Assembly: GCF_000247815.1 (NCBI RefSeq)
Contig: NC_021677.1
Location: 40,243,717 to 40,307,716 of the forward strand
Reading direction: 5' to 3'
Length of the DNA: 64,000 bases
Source of the DNA: Ficedula albicollis
Taxonomy: Eukaryota > Chordata > Aves > Passeriformes > Muscicapidae
Shown here: positions 44,284 through 55,588 of the stretch, piece by piece
Numbering within the stretch: the first letter of the stretch is position 1
Layout of the letters: each line of letters starts with the position of its first letter
The notes under the pieces: model-generated
What the model saw: the letters and a program-made list of their open reading frames with translations, nothing else
What the model was told of the DNA's origin: nothing
Databases searched by the model: none
Position numbers and translations under genes: made by a program

Positions 44284-45758
44284 TAAGGAGCTACTGCCCT
44301 GCTAAGCATCTGCGAATGGGCTGGTGGAAAAATGCTGGGGTGTGCATAGGAAATAAGAGACTTGTGGAACAATGAGGCTGATCGGGCCTGAGTTTGTGAA
44401 GGGGCTGTAAGCCCAAAGGACTGTGCTCCCCAGGGGGACAGCGCCCTTGTAGGTTCCCACCAAGCTCGGGGCGGCCGTGACACAAAACAGGAGTGGTCTG
44501 GGATGAGAGCGCCTGATGGGAAATAGTGCCTGTGTCCCACGCTGGTGTCCAGCCTGTTCACCAGACGTACCAGCTCCATAGATTGGGAGTGGTGTTGCAC
44601 TTTGAAGAGCAAAGAGATCTACTAACCCTGTCATATCTACTGTTAATTCTTTAGGTGCACCTAGCTGGAACAACCCTGCTTGCAGGGAGAGCCTTTTCCT
44701 GCTGTTCTCTTGTGCCCCCTAGGAAGAGAAGGGAATTTGCTCAATGACATTAAGGAATCCTTCAAATTGTACCTTAAAAAAACCTACCTATATAGGGCCT
44801 GAAGGAAAGGAAGGCAGCAAAAAAGCCCTGTCTGGAGGCAGGGAGGCAGCTGAGCTCTGCTGCAGTGGGTGGTGGGAGGTCTCAGCGTGAGGAGATGGGC
44901 TGCAGTGCTCCATGCCAAACCACCCACAGCTGCCCCACCACGGCCTCATTGAGTGCTCCCAGCCCAGCTGGTGGTGCAGCCAGTCTAGAGTGCCTGGGAG
45001 GAGGCAGAGAGCTCTGACAGCCACCCAGCAGTAAGGCAGAATGGGATGCAATATTCCTCTCCTGCAGCTGACAGCCATGTGAGAAAAACATTCCCTGGCC
45101 CACCACAGCCCAATGCTCTGCTGGAAATGGGCATTAATTCTGGGAGGGGATAGTCCATCACTCGTGACTAATGTGGGGATGGTCCTAAGATTTACAGGGA
45201 CCTGCCCTGAGATGCCTTTGTGGCCAGCAGAGGACTGGGGGATGCAGTGGGGGTGCTGCAGCAAGGGAGGGGATGGTGATGAATAGACAGAGGTGTGAGG
45301 GAGGTGAGTGGGGATGAAACAGAGGGGTCTGGGATGCACTGCCGCCCTAGGAGAGAAGAAGCAGGCTGTTGGAGCCTGGCCCAGGCACCTTGGCCCCTGA
45401 GGAGAAGCCAGGCACACGTTTAACCTGGCTCCTGTTCAAGAACTGCTGTCAGGACTCAGATTAGCATGAAGGTTATTTTCAGTCAAATATTTCTACAGCC
45501 CAACCCTTTCCCCTCCCTTGCAGTGATTGAATTTCTTTTTTCCCATAGTCCTCTGGAAGAGAGGAGGAGAAGAACAAGGCAGGGCAGAAGGGCTGCCCAG
45601 GCTCCCTGTGTGAGAGAGCTGGTGTGTGTCCAGTCAGCTCAGGACAACGTAGCCCCACCTAACACAGGGGCTGGAGTCTTGCCTGGGCCAGGTGTCCCAA
45701 GCAGCTGTAAGGGCTGCAGACATCCATCTCCTCAGTGAGAGGCAGGTACCCTGCAGTG
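44284..45758 (+). other. intergenic DNA and 5' region of the ACSS1-like gene
   Basis: No exon recognised before the ATG at 45759. It presumably holds the promoter and 5'UTR of the ACSS1-like gene. No CpG island or TATA box is evident. The minus-strand open frame at 44788-45417 has no splice context or recognisable domain. Confidence 0.5.
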
Positions 45759-46071
45759 ATGGCCAGGCTGCTGGCCAAGACCTGCTGCTTCAAAGCTCTT
45801 TCTCAGGCTCCCAGATGCCCCTCTGGGCTGGTGGCTGCCAGATCCTGGAGCCACAAGCCTCTCACTGCCTACATGCCTGAAGCCGTCGCCTTCTGCAGAC
45901 CCAAGGACCACCAAGATTTATACAAGGTGTCAGTGGAGCAGAGTGACATCTTCTGGGGAGTGCTAGGAAGGAGCCGGCTCACCTGGATCACCCCCTTCCA
46001 CTCTGTCCAGGACTGCAACTTGTGCGATGGCAGAATCTCCTGGTTCCTGGGTGGGCAGCTAAATGTGACAG
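45759..46071 (+). CDS. ACSS1-like exon 1
   Basis: Start ATG at 45759 (GCAGTGATGG). An in-frame upstream stretch has no ATG. Encodes the presequence and residues 1-104, ending [14 protein letters not shown]. Donor GTAAGG, phase 1. Confidence 0.9.
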
Positions 46072-49000
46072 GTAAGGAAAGAGATGGACATGGGATCATA
46101 CCAAGTACCTGCAGGTGCTTCTGTATGTGTGACTTCAGCCCTGGGAGTGTATCAGAAGAGCACAGAGTTAAAGGTCTGGAGAGAGGGGGATCCCCAAAAG
46201 GTCCAGTTGGTCCTGCAGTGGCTGTAGTGTAAGGTTGTGGCTGGCACTTAGGAAGCAACTGGGTTTCACTGAAAAGGTTGCAGCTGGATTGGTGTGTGCT
46301 GGTAGCTGGGTTGCTCTCCCTCAGCCCCTGTGGATCCCACAGCAGTGCAGTAGCTCTGTCCTGCAGCACCGTAGGCAGTAACACCGAACCCTGTGCATTC
46401 AGCAGACAGGGTTGCTCTAGGTCATTCCTGCTCAGGGAAGGCAAGATGTATCTATAGAAAGCAAAATACAGGAGAAATGAGCCATACTATCACCACTGTA
46501 GTGGGAAGCTCTTCTGTGGCCTGGGGCTATTGCCTTAGGGGGTCTATCAGGGGAAGACACTGGGGCTGGTGACACTGTGTCCTGCTCACAGTGCTGTTGG
46601 TCCCCGTCTTCAAAATACGTGACTGACCTCTGAGAAAATCAGATCTTATGTAATCTATTTGGGAAAGAGAGCAAGAGTTATTTGGCTTTGGGATTTGACA
46701 TCTTACTCTTTCTCCTTTTATATGCATTTCTTTCTCTCCTGGAAGACTACAAATGGTCAGGAGAAAAAAGTTGGTATGCAGTCTGGGGCTGCTGCATCAT
46801 CCCATGACTTTAGCAGGTTTAACGAAAACAGAGAGTGGAACAAGGCTTCTGAGGAAACTGCAGCTGCCAGCAATGCGGGGAACTTCACATGAAAGAACTC
46901 CAGCCAAAGCCTCAGCTTACGATGTCCCTGGAAAGCCAGGGGCCGTGCACTCTGGCTCTTTTCCATCTTGGATAAATGCACGCTGCAGCCTTCTAGTGCA
47001 GAGCTTCCCTTTGTCCTACATTTGTTATTTAGGAGCACCACCACTAAAAAACTGCCCTAGTTCACCCTGGAGGCAGCTGCAAGGCAGTGCTGGGTGTAGT
47101 GACAGCTTAGTTAATGTTTGTCAGTGCTCTGAGGGCACTGGGGATGTGACCTCCAAAGGGACTTAAGGTGTTTTCTGCTCTGAGTGCCTGAGGTTGCAGT
47201 TAAGAAGGCAGCTGATAGTGGGGATTGGCAGGTATTGGAGTGGTGAGGAGCATAACAGGCTTGGCAAGTGTTTTCTGCTCTGGAGTGCATGAGGTTGCAC
47301 TTAAGGAGGCAGCTGATAGTGGGGATTGGCAGGTATTGGGTGTTTTCTGCTCTGAGTGCCTGAGGTTGCAGTTAAGAAGGCAGCTGATAGTGGGGATTGG
47401 CAGGTATTGGAGTGGTGAGGAGCATAACAGGCTTGGCATGGTGCTTGTGATCTCCTGGTTGGTGTCCACAAAGGTTGCCCAAGGCTAATGCTGAGAAGAC
47501 ACACACAGCCCTGACTTTGACTTGAAAATGGGACTGCCAGTGCTGGCTTTATGAGAGGTAAGAGGTTCTGAGGGTTGCTCTGTCAATGATACTGGGTTTT
47601 CCTTTCCAGTGAATTGTCTGGACCGTCACGTCCATGTAGCCCCAGACAAAGTGGCCTTAATCTGGGAGAAGGATGAACCTGGAGAGGAGGTACGGGTGAC
47701 ATACAGGTCAGTAATTGCCTTCCAACATATGAGAGGCATATTGTAACATGCATGAACTGCACAGGGCTGATCTGCTGATGTCTGTCATGCAAGGGAATGC
47801 AGAATCTCTTCACGTAGATCCGGAGTATGGCAGCTGTTGGCTTGCTTGTGCTGATCTGAAACTTCAGCCTACCCCCTGACTACATCTTCTGGGCCCTGAG
47901 GAGTCCCTGCCCAGCTGGGGAGGCAGATATAAGCCCCTTGGGGCAGCACTGCAATGCTAGGTATGACACACAGGAAAGTCACACGTGCCTTCCCACCCAG
48001 GTTCCTGTTATCTAAACTTCTGGGTAAGTGGTCTGCAAGAAAGGCAAATTCACAGCTGTAAATGTGTTGAGAAATCCCACGCTCATCCACATGTCAGCAG
48101 TGCTGCTGGATTTGGCTCTCTGTGAGGGCTGCCTGTCCAGCCCTGCTAGGTTGGTCTGGGCCTCCCACCTTTCAGCTTAAATGGCCTACTCTCTGAGTCA
48201 CTGCCACAGAATTCACTTAAATCCCTCTGCACACCAAACAAGTCCCTCTGTCCTCTCTGACTTCAGGCCTCACATGACAAATATGACCAGCCACCCCTGC
48301 CAATCTACATGCATGGAGAGCCCTTCCATGAAATTACTCACTGACTCCCAAGCTGTGGTTTCTGGGAGGGATGCTTCTTGGGAGAGGCATCTTTCTGCTC
48401 AGTGCTTTGCTACAACTGTTGTTCTTGCTTGACCTCAGCTTTAGCAAAGCACAGGACCCTGTTTTTGGGAAAGATATCTAACTTCTCACATGTAGCCTCC
48501 AACTGTGCAGGGCACAGGGTTGTACAGGTTGGTAAGAAATGTGCAGGCTGTCATTGAGAAAGCCAGCCAAGGTGTTGTGGGTTTTCTGAGCCAGAGGAAT
48601 TGCCAGTGGCTGCGGTTGTACAGAAATAATTCTAATTTATGTCTTCTCCATAAATAACGGTCCATGTTAGAGACTGTCTTCTTTCCTTCCCACTGATTTT
48701 TACAGCTCTCCCATGGTCTTCCAGAGTGAGGAGGGCTAGGGTAGGTAGGGATATAAGCTGTGTCCTTGTGACTCTGAGGCCCTCCATCTTTATGCACGCA
48801 GGTAAGATCTGCAAGAAAGTCTCTAACTGTGTCATTGCTTCTTTGGGCAGGGAACTGCTGGAGCTGACGTGCCGCCTGGGAAATACCTTGAAAAGGCAAG
48901 GGGTGAAGCGGGGTGACAGGGTGACAATCTACATGCCCCCGTGCCCCCTGGCAGTGGCCAGCATGCTGGCCTGTGCCCGCATTGGGGCCGTGCACGCTGT

Positions 49001-52000
49001 GGTGTTTGCTGGCTTCAGTGCAGAGTCTCTTGCTGGCAGGATCCAGGACGGTAAGAGGCACTGGATAACAGCGACCTATTTCCCTTGGGGGATCCTGCTG
49101 AGCTTGCTGGTTCAGCAGCTCAAGTGGGCTCAGGGTTGTGTGGATGGCAAAGGTTTTCTTAGTGAGACTTCCTGGGCTCTCTGAGGCTATCTGTGAAATA
49201 ATGTGTAGTCATGGAGCAGATAGTAGCAACCCAATAAATAGCATGAGCCCACTAAATACCTTCCAGCCAATGGGACGAACAGGTTTTCTCTTCCATCCAT
49301 GAGACTGAAGGACTGGGATACAATGTCTCCTGTAAGGCATGCAACACAGGCAGAAATGAATGGGAAACCAAGATGCAAAGCTGCTGTTTTTGCTAAACGA
49401 AAGATACCAGTACTAAGGGCTGGGAGGGGCTGGGAGACAGAGAGAGAGGTGAAACGTCATGGTGACTGGTGGAGAGGGGCAGAGCTGAGATACCAGTACT
49501 AAGGGCTGGGAGACAGAGAGAGAGGTGAAAGGTCATGGTGACTGGTGGAGAGGGGCAGAGCTGCTTATGTGGCTCTTCTGTCTTCTGCAGCCCGGTCAGA
49601 AACAGTGATTACAGTGAACCAGGGGCTAAGAGGTGGCAAGATTGTTGAGCTAAAGAAGACAGTGGACCAGGCTGTGAAGCAGTGCCCTGGAGTGAAACGG
49701 GTTCTGGTTTCCATGAGAACCACCAGCAAGGTTCCCATGACAGCTTTAGATGTGCCCCTGGAAGAGGTGAGAGGCTGCCTAGCGGTTTTGCCACTTCTCC
49801 TGAGCAAAGTGCTTGCTCTTGGTGCAGGGACACTGAGTGGAGAGAGGATCTTGCCTGGCCATGGCAGTTTTGCTGGTATTGAGGGAATCTGGGGACATTG
49901 TCCCACAGCAGCAGTGGCAGTCAGAGCTGCACACATGTTCAGTACAGTCCCAGTAGCCATTAGGATGGGCAGCTGGTGTGTCTTCCCACACTACCAGCCC
50001 TGTACTGTCAAGGGCAGGCAGTCTAAGCCAGAGCACATAGCAGGGTGGACAGGGGCCTAGAAACACACGAGACATGGGCTGCTACTTTGTGAATCCAACT
50101 TTGGACTGTCACTACACTGTCACACATGGGTCTGCAGGCAGACCTGGTATGTGCCTGTTATCCATAGCACACAGGGTGGCAAGGCTGCCAGCATGGAGCA
50201 CAACTTCTGAATAGGTGAAGTTGTGTTCCCTGCCATGCATTTCTTCTGGAGGATGTTTGTGGGGAGCATAGTGGCACAGGTGTTCAGAGGGGAGGGAGAC
50301 TCAGGAGAGATGTGCACAGGCAGGTGTAGGCACAACACAGGCTGTGAGACCCTGAGAGAACTACTGTGCTCTTTCCTGCAGGAGATGATGAAGGAGGATG
50401 CATGCTGTGAGCCTGCTGTCATGGACAGTGAAGACATGTTGTTTCTTCTCTACACATCAGGCAGTACTGGCAAACCCAAGGGCTTGGTTCATACCCAAGC
50501 TGGTTACTTGCTGTTTGCTGCTCTCACACACAAGGTAATGGATTCCAGCCACAAAGTGCTCATGAGCTAGCAGTTAATAGGCAGTGAAGGGAAGACACAT
50601 GCTCCTTGTTGCATTACAAGCTCATCTTTATCTAGTGCAAAGGCTCTGGGAAGCCCTCCAAGCCCCAGCAGACCACATCTGGCTACAGGTAGTGCTCCAT
50701 AGCAGGATTTCCCAAATACATACTACTCTGAGCACAGAACACTTGAGGCCCTAGAGTCCCCAGATGAAAGTCAGCAGGGGCTGCAGGAAGAAATGAGCGG
50801 GTCTGAAACCACAGAAATCAGAGGAGACAGCAAGAAGTGATAGGCTAGTGGGAGAGTGGCTCCTAGGAAGCTTTCCTGGCACTGAGTAAATGAAATGAAG
50901 AAGAGTGCTTTAGGAAGCTGGTTGTGTTGCTGCCAATATGACAGCACTCGGCTCCACCCTGCACAGGGTAGTCATCCTTCCTTCATGTTTCAGCCTTGCA
51001 GCCCAAGGGTCTCATGAGGAATAAATGGGGCAGTGGGAAGAGGAGCTTGTTTTGCCTTCTGCCTGCAGGCACAGCACTGCACTCACCCAGCTGAGATGGA
51101 GAGATTCCAACGCTTGTGGGCAGGCTGGGGTTGCTCTGGGCCAAGGCATCACATGGTCCCTCTGCTTGCTGCCTCACTGTTCCTGTGCTGGGCTCCTTGC
51201 TGAGCTCAGGGGGTTTTGAGTGTTTACTGTCCATCTGCAGTCCAGCAGTTCCTACAGACTCTGCTCATGGAGTCTTCTACCACTCTGCCCTTGCCTACAA
51301 CTCCTCTCCTTCCACATGGTCACATAAGTTAAGAGGCACCTTTCTTACCCAGAAGGTTCTGTTTAGATGCTACAGGATACTTGGATCAGCCTTGTCTAGA
51401 TACCAACAAAAAGAAATAAAGGCTGTATCTCTCTCCATTGGAAAAGAGCAAAATTGGCTGTGGGGTTTTTTTTTTAAGTGTCTGTCTTCTGCATCTTCAC
51501 AGTTTTGGGGTTTTTAAACTTCAATTTTATTTAATTAATTTTAATTTTTTCTGATTTCTTTTTAAAAAACTCTTTCCAGGAAGGTGTCCCTGCAGGGGTG
51601 GTAGGAAGACAGACGAACACAGTAACATTAGGGCTGACAGAGTACACTGCTCCCTGTTGTGCCCCTTGCCAGGAGTGCAGGCCCAGGTGAAACCCCTCAC
51701 TGTTTCTCTTTTCTTGTTCAGTACGTGTTCGACTACCAGGACAGGGACATCTTTGGCTGTGTGGCAGACATTGGCTGGATCACAGGACACACCTATGTGG
51801 TCTATGGCCCCCTCTGCAATGGTGGTACCACTGTCCTTTTTGAGAGCACTCCTATCTATCCTAACCCTGGTGAGTGAGGTGACACAATGGGAGTGGGGGC
51901 ATTCCACAGCACCCTGAGATCCACAGCAGGCAGGGAGCTGGTGGCTTGATGCCAGGACATGAGCAGCAAAGGCTGTGTTGCCTCAGCAGTAGCCCGTGCT

Positions 52001-55000
52001 CTGTGCTCAGTACAGAGCTGCAAAGCGAATACTTTTCCTCTGTTTAGGAAGCCACTGCTGCTTCTCCAGGGGTGGAGCTGTTAATCCCTCTCCCTCCCTG
52101 CAGAAGGAACGATAGCAGAGCTAGGTGATGTGAAGAAAAAGGGGCTGGTACTCCTTCCTACCATGTGATTAACTAGGCTGAGGGTCCTGGCACTGCTGGA
52201 GAGTCTTTGCTCTCACCTCTTCTTTCTCTGCCTTGGTGTTGGGCTGGGAGGACCTGTGTGGATGCTTACTGGCCCTGTTTCCATTCCAGGCCGCTACTGG
52301 GAAACAGTAGAGAGGCTAAGAATTAACCAGTTCTATGGGGCACCCACTGCCATCCGCCTGCTCCTGAAATACGGCGATGAATGGGTGAAGAAGTATGACC
52401 GCTCTTCTCTTAAACTGCTCGGCTCAGGTAAGTGCAGCAACATGGGCTGGGGCAGCAAATCCTTGGACATCACATTGTGCATCTTCCCACAAATGCCAAG
52501 AGTAGCAGCAGTGAGACGCCAGAGTCGGGAGACTGCACTATTTCAGCTCTGCCCCTTTGTCTTTCCCGTTGCAGTGGGGGAACCCATCAACAAAGAGGCG
52601 TGGGAATGGTACTTCCGTGTGGTCGGTGAGACACGATGCCCAGTAGTGGACACTTGGTGGCAAACTGGTGAGATGCATACGATTCCCTGTTCCAGCTTCC
52701 AGGCTTTAGGAGTGACTTTGCTGCTTTGTGGTGCTTTGCTGCTTTGACTGCTGCTTTGCTGGCCAAGTGATAGTGGTTGTTGCTGAAAGTCTTGTATGAG
52801 CAAGGCTGTAAGGGCCCATGAGCACCCAAACATAAAAGAGAAACATGATCTTTAAAGCTAACCCAGATAAACACAGGGATTTGATCTGAACAGATCCCTG
52901 CTGAACTAAATGAGCACAATCATCCTTCTGGCAAAGCCAGCCCCAGCCTGTGCAGCGTGTAGTAAGGGACAGGGCAAAGGCTGTTGGCCAAGCAGTGCTA
53001 CTTGGCATTCCTCTTGTCCCCGACTTTGATGAGCATTTCTGTTTCTTTTCCTTCAGAAACAGGAGGCATCTGTATCTCACCCCGTCCTTCTAATCCTGGA
53101 GCTGAAATCCTTCCAAGCATGGCTATGAGACCCTTTTTTGGGATCAGCCCCTGCCTCTTGGATGAAAAGGTACATTTATAACATGCAGTCCAGGTGCTGG
53201 CTCAACCCCCTTTCCACCAGGTACCTGCAGTGTGTACTTGCCAATGGGAGTGGAAATCTGTAAGTGTGTCTTTCCTGCTTGTCTCTGCTAGACAGCAACC
53301 TTCCTTACTGGAAAGGGACAAACAGGGAAGCTGTTCTTCCAGCTAGTGCAGAAGTTGAATTGTTGTCTAGCTTGCACTGTCCTGACAAGAGAAGCTGTGT
53401 TTGAGTCCCTGGCACATCTTTCCAGGAAGGACAGGGCTGGGCAGGGACAGCCAGTCTCCCTGGAGAGGCTTTGCATCCCACCACGGGAGGCAGTTTGTTG
53501 CAGACATACGCTGGGAGAGACAGCCTGTCCTGTTGAAATGAGGCACACAGGACCCTCCTCACAGGGTTGTTAAACAGGCAGTAGCTAAACATCCCAAGTA
53601 CCCTTCAGCCATGCTTACTGAAAGGTAACTATTTTACAGGGAAATGTCCTTCAGGAAAATGATGTCTCTGGAGCTCTTTGCATCTCACAAGCCTGGCCTG
53701 GTATGGCACGAACCATTTACAATGACCACAGGAGATATCTGGAAACGTACCTGACTCGTTGTCCAGGTAAGGATAACGTGGCAGGACACTTGCACACATT
53801 TGGTTGGGTATGGTTGGGTCTGCTTGCTGGCTTTCTGTATGGAGGCAGGATACTGCTCCTTTGTTCTTCCAGAGACCCTCCACAGTGCAGAGGCCTTTCA
53901 TCTCCCCAGCTCTGATATCACAGGACTGCCCCTCACCAACCTTTCCAACTGAATCACACATTGTTTTAAGGCAGTGGATTTGTCCTTTTGCCCCCAGTCA
54001 CCTTGAGCACAGACCTCTTGCTGCATCTCTTGCAAACCCTGTCAGCCTCTGTGACTCATCCAGAGGCACTAAGCAAGCCCAAGACTGTGTGTGTCTTGAT
54101 GTAATGCAAAGAGAAGCAGCAATACCACAGGCACCTGCACTGGAGCAAAGTACTCCCAGCACGTGGTTATGAGACAGGCACAGCATTAGCCAGTATACTG
54201 CAGAATGAGGGCAGAAGCCTGATGCTAGAGCAGGTACAAACAGATGCAGAAGACTAACAAGGAAGGAAGGAACATTTACCCATGAGCAGTTGAAGAAGAA
54301 GCAGAGTACATGGGCCCTGAAGCCAACAGACAGGAGGAGGGGAAATATGCCAGTATGCTGAAAAAAGCCCAGTATGGCTGCTGGGCAGCTCACATGCTCC
54401 CTCCAACAAGTGACTATGGCATGGTTCTGGCTACTGCAGGATTTTTCTTCACTGGGGATGGTGTGTATCGTACCAGTGAGGGCTACTACCAGCTAACAGG
54501 ACGGCTGGATGACGTCATTAGCATCAGTGGACACCGGCTGGGCACTGCAGAGGTGGAGGATATTGTGGTAAGAAATGTGGGTGGGAGGTAAAACTATCCG
54601 AACCAAAGCAGTCGGGCAGGAGGAGAAGACCAGTGCTTGCAGACCTACTGAGGCAGGAAGTAAAAAGGGCAGAAGCCATCTGAGGCCCTTCCTTATCTCC
54701 CTGCATTATTGTGGGCTGGAACAGCCAAGTCAGGTCAGGGCAGCTCCAGGTGGCAGCCAGCCTGCCAAAAGCACTGAGTCAGACTCCTGCCCTGTTCTCT
54801 TCCAGACTCACCATGTGGCAGTGGCAGAGTCTGCTGTCATTGGCTACCCACATGAGATCAAGGGAGAAGGTAAGATGCTTTCTTTCCTGCCCCAAAACAT
54901 CTCCCAGGGCTATGGCACTGCAGTGGGAAGTGGCACTGGTAGCAATGCTGTGTCACACAATACAGCATGTTAGCAGGGATCTCAGCACAGCCATCACAAC

Positions 55001-55588
55001 CTGCACTACAGACGAGCGAGGCTTTGCATAAGGTGGCAGCAGCAGTGCTTCTGTGTGGGCAAAAGTACAAATGTACAGTTCTGGCTACAGAGCATCTCCT
55101 GAGGCTACCAGCAGAGAGGGACTCTCATGGCACTAGGTCCAGGCAGGGTCTCAGGGGCATGGTATGCAGCGTGCTTAGTAACCTGGTGGTCTTTCTGCCA
55201 GGAGCCTACGTGTTTGTTGTGCTGAAGAAGGACAGTGGCTACACACAGGAGACTGTTGCTACTGAGCTACAGGAGCTCATCTCAAAGAAGATTGCTAAGT
55301 ACGCAGCTCCAGATTATGTTCAGGTAACACAAGCAAACTGCTCCAACACCCACACTGGCAGATTGGCCAAGCCCTTTCCTTCAGCCTTGATTCTGCTCCT
55401 CCCCATCACAGGTCACACACCGGCTGCCCAAGACACGCTCGGGCAAGATTATGCGTCGGGTGCTACGGAAGATTGTGGAGAACAAGGCCAATGAGCTTGG
55501 GGATCTAACCACCCTGGATGACCATGAGGCTGTGCAGCACATCATAGAGGGACACAAGCACCTTGTGGAGCGACAGAAGGGCCACTAG
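45759..55588 (+). CDS. acetyl-CoA synthetase, mitochondrial ACSS1-like, 14 exons
   Basis: Predicted to activate acetate with ATP and CoA to acetyl-CoA (AMP-forming), in mitochondria. Fourteen exons join to 2049 bases, a 682-codon protein, close to human ACSS1 (689). The N terminus ([16 protein letters not shown]..., Arg- and Ser-containing, few acids) looks like a mitochondrial presequence. Motifs: WFLGGQLNV near residue 97, [11 protein letters not shown] at about 286-296, TWWQTETGG at 435-443 with the acetate-pocket Trp, FTGDG near 523, [11 protein letters not shown] near 550, and PKTRSGK ending at catalytic Lys 636. All are intact with GT-AG introns. It resembles ACSS1 much more than cytosolic ACSS2. 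It lies between VSX2 and ABCD4, where human has no such gene, so it is probably an ohnolog of ACSS1; I leave the symbol blank. ACSS1 itself is the main alternative. Confidence 0.95.
46072..47609 (+). other. ACSS1-like intron 1 with a triplicated repeat
   Basis: GTAAGG to CTTTCCAG. It contains a VNTR-like block at 47168-47439, listed separately. No other exons seen. Confidence 0.85.
47168..47439. repeat. three-copy tandem repeat in intron 1
   Basis: Units start TGTTTTCTGCTCTG at about 47168, 47269 and 47341 and share GAGGTTGCA, AAGGCAGCTGATAGTGGGGA and TTGGCAGGTATTGG. The middle unit is shorter because it lacks the TGGTGAGGAGCATAACAGGC tail. Confidence 0.93.
47610..47706 (+). CDS. ACSS1-like exon 2
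   Basis: Encodes [20 protein letters not shown] and [13 protein letters not shown] (residues 105-136). Acceptor TTTCCAG, donor GTCAGT. Confidence 0.95.
47707..48850 (+). other. ACSS1-like intron 2
   Basis: GTCAGT to TTTGGGCAG. No repeats or other exons recognised. Confidence 0.8.
48851..49050 (+). CDS. ACSS1-like exon 3
   Basis: Encodes [18 protein letters not shown] through [16 protein letters not shown] (to residue 203), the start of the AMP-binding fold. Acceptor TTGGGCAG, donor GTAAGA. Confidence 0.96.
49051..49590 (+). other. ACSS1-like intron 3 with a tandem repeat
   Basis: GTAAGA to CTTCTGCAG. It contains the duplication at 49403-49562. Confidence 0.8.
49403..49562. repeat. about 86-bp tandem duplication
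   Basis: Two copies start GATACCAGTACTAAGGGCTG at 49403 and 49489. The first has an extra GGGAGGGGCT. They end GAGAGGGGCAGAGCTG, 29 bases before exon 4. Confidence 0.93.
49591..49766 (+). CDS. ACSS1-like exon 4
   Basis: Encodes [20 protein letters not shown] through ALDVPLEE (to residue 262). Acceptor TTCTGCAG, donor GTGAGA. Confidence 0.95.
49767..50381 (+). other. ACSS1-like intron 4
   Basis: GTGAGA to CTTTCCTGCAG. Nothing notable. Confidence 0.8.
50382..50534 (+). CDS. ACSS1-like exon 5 (ATP-binding P-loop)
   Basis: Encodes [18 protein letters not shown] and the AMP-binding signature [11 protein letters not shown], then [16 protein letters not shown] (to residue 313). Acceptor CCTGCAG, donor GTAATG. 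Confidence 0.97.
50535..51721 (+). other. ACSS1-like intron 5
   Basis: GTAATG to CTTGTTCAG. No other exon recognised. Confidence 0.8.
51722..51869 (+). CDS. ACSS1-like exon 6
   Basis: Encodes [20 protein letters not shown], then [15 protein letters not shown] and STPIYPNPG (to residue 362). These are highly conserved acetyl-CoA synthetase segments. Confidence 0.97.
52290..52427 (+). CDS. ACSS1-like exon 7
   Basis: Encodes [20 protein letters not shown] through [11 protein letters not shown] (to residue 408). Acceptor ATTCCAG, donor GTAAGT. Confidence 0.96.
52575..52667 (+). CDS. ACSS1-like exon 8
   Basis: Encodes [19 protein letters not shown] and VVDTWWQT (to residue 439), including the conserved substrate-pocket tryptophan. 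Acceptor CGTTGCAG, donor GTGAGA. Confidence 0.96.
53057..53169 (+). CDS. ACSS1-like exon 9
   Basis: Encodes [20 protein letters not shown], then [10 protein letters not shown] and LLDEK (to residue 477). Acceptor TTCCTTCAG, donor GTACAT. Confidence 0.95.
53640..53766 (+). CDS. ACSS1-like exon 10
   Basis: Encodes [20 protein letters not shown] through [17 protein letters not shown] and RCPG (to residue 519). Acceptor TTTTACAG, donor GTAAGG. Confidence 0.95.
54440..54567 (+). CDS. ACSS1-like exon 11
   Basis: Encodes [20 protein letters not shown], then [20 protein letters not shown] and IV (to residue 562), the hinge and core A8 region. Acceptor CTACTGCAG, donor GTAAGA. Confidence 0.97.
54806..54869 (+). 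CDS. ACSS1-like exon 12
   Basis: Encodes [21 protein letters not shown] (to residue 583). Other family members read DHPAV at the start; here it is HHVAV. Acceptor TCTTCCAG, donor GTAAGA. Confidence 0.93.
55202..55323 (+). CDS. ACSS1-like exon 13
   Basis: Encodes [20 protein letters not shown] through [14 protein letters not shown] (to residue 624). Acceptor TCTGCCAG, donor GTAACA. Confidence 0.95.
55412..55588 (+). CDS. ACSS1-like exon 14 (terminal)
   Basis: Encodes [20 protein letters not shown], containing catalytic Lys 636, then a tail ending VERQKGH and TAG at 55586. In mammalian ACSS1 the equivalent lysine is controlled by acetylation and SIRT3; this is known for the family and not shown here. 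Confidence 0.97.
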   Translation, partial: VTHRLPKTRSGKIMRRVLRKIVENKANELGDLTTLDDHEAVQHIIEGHKHLVERQKGH

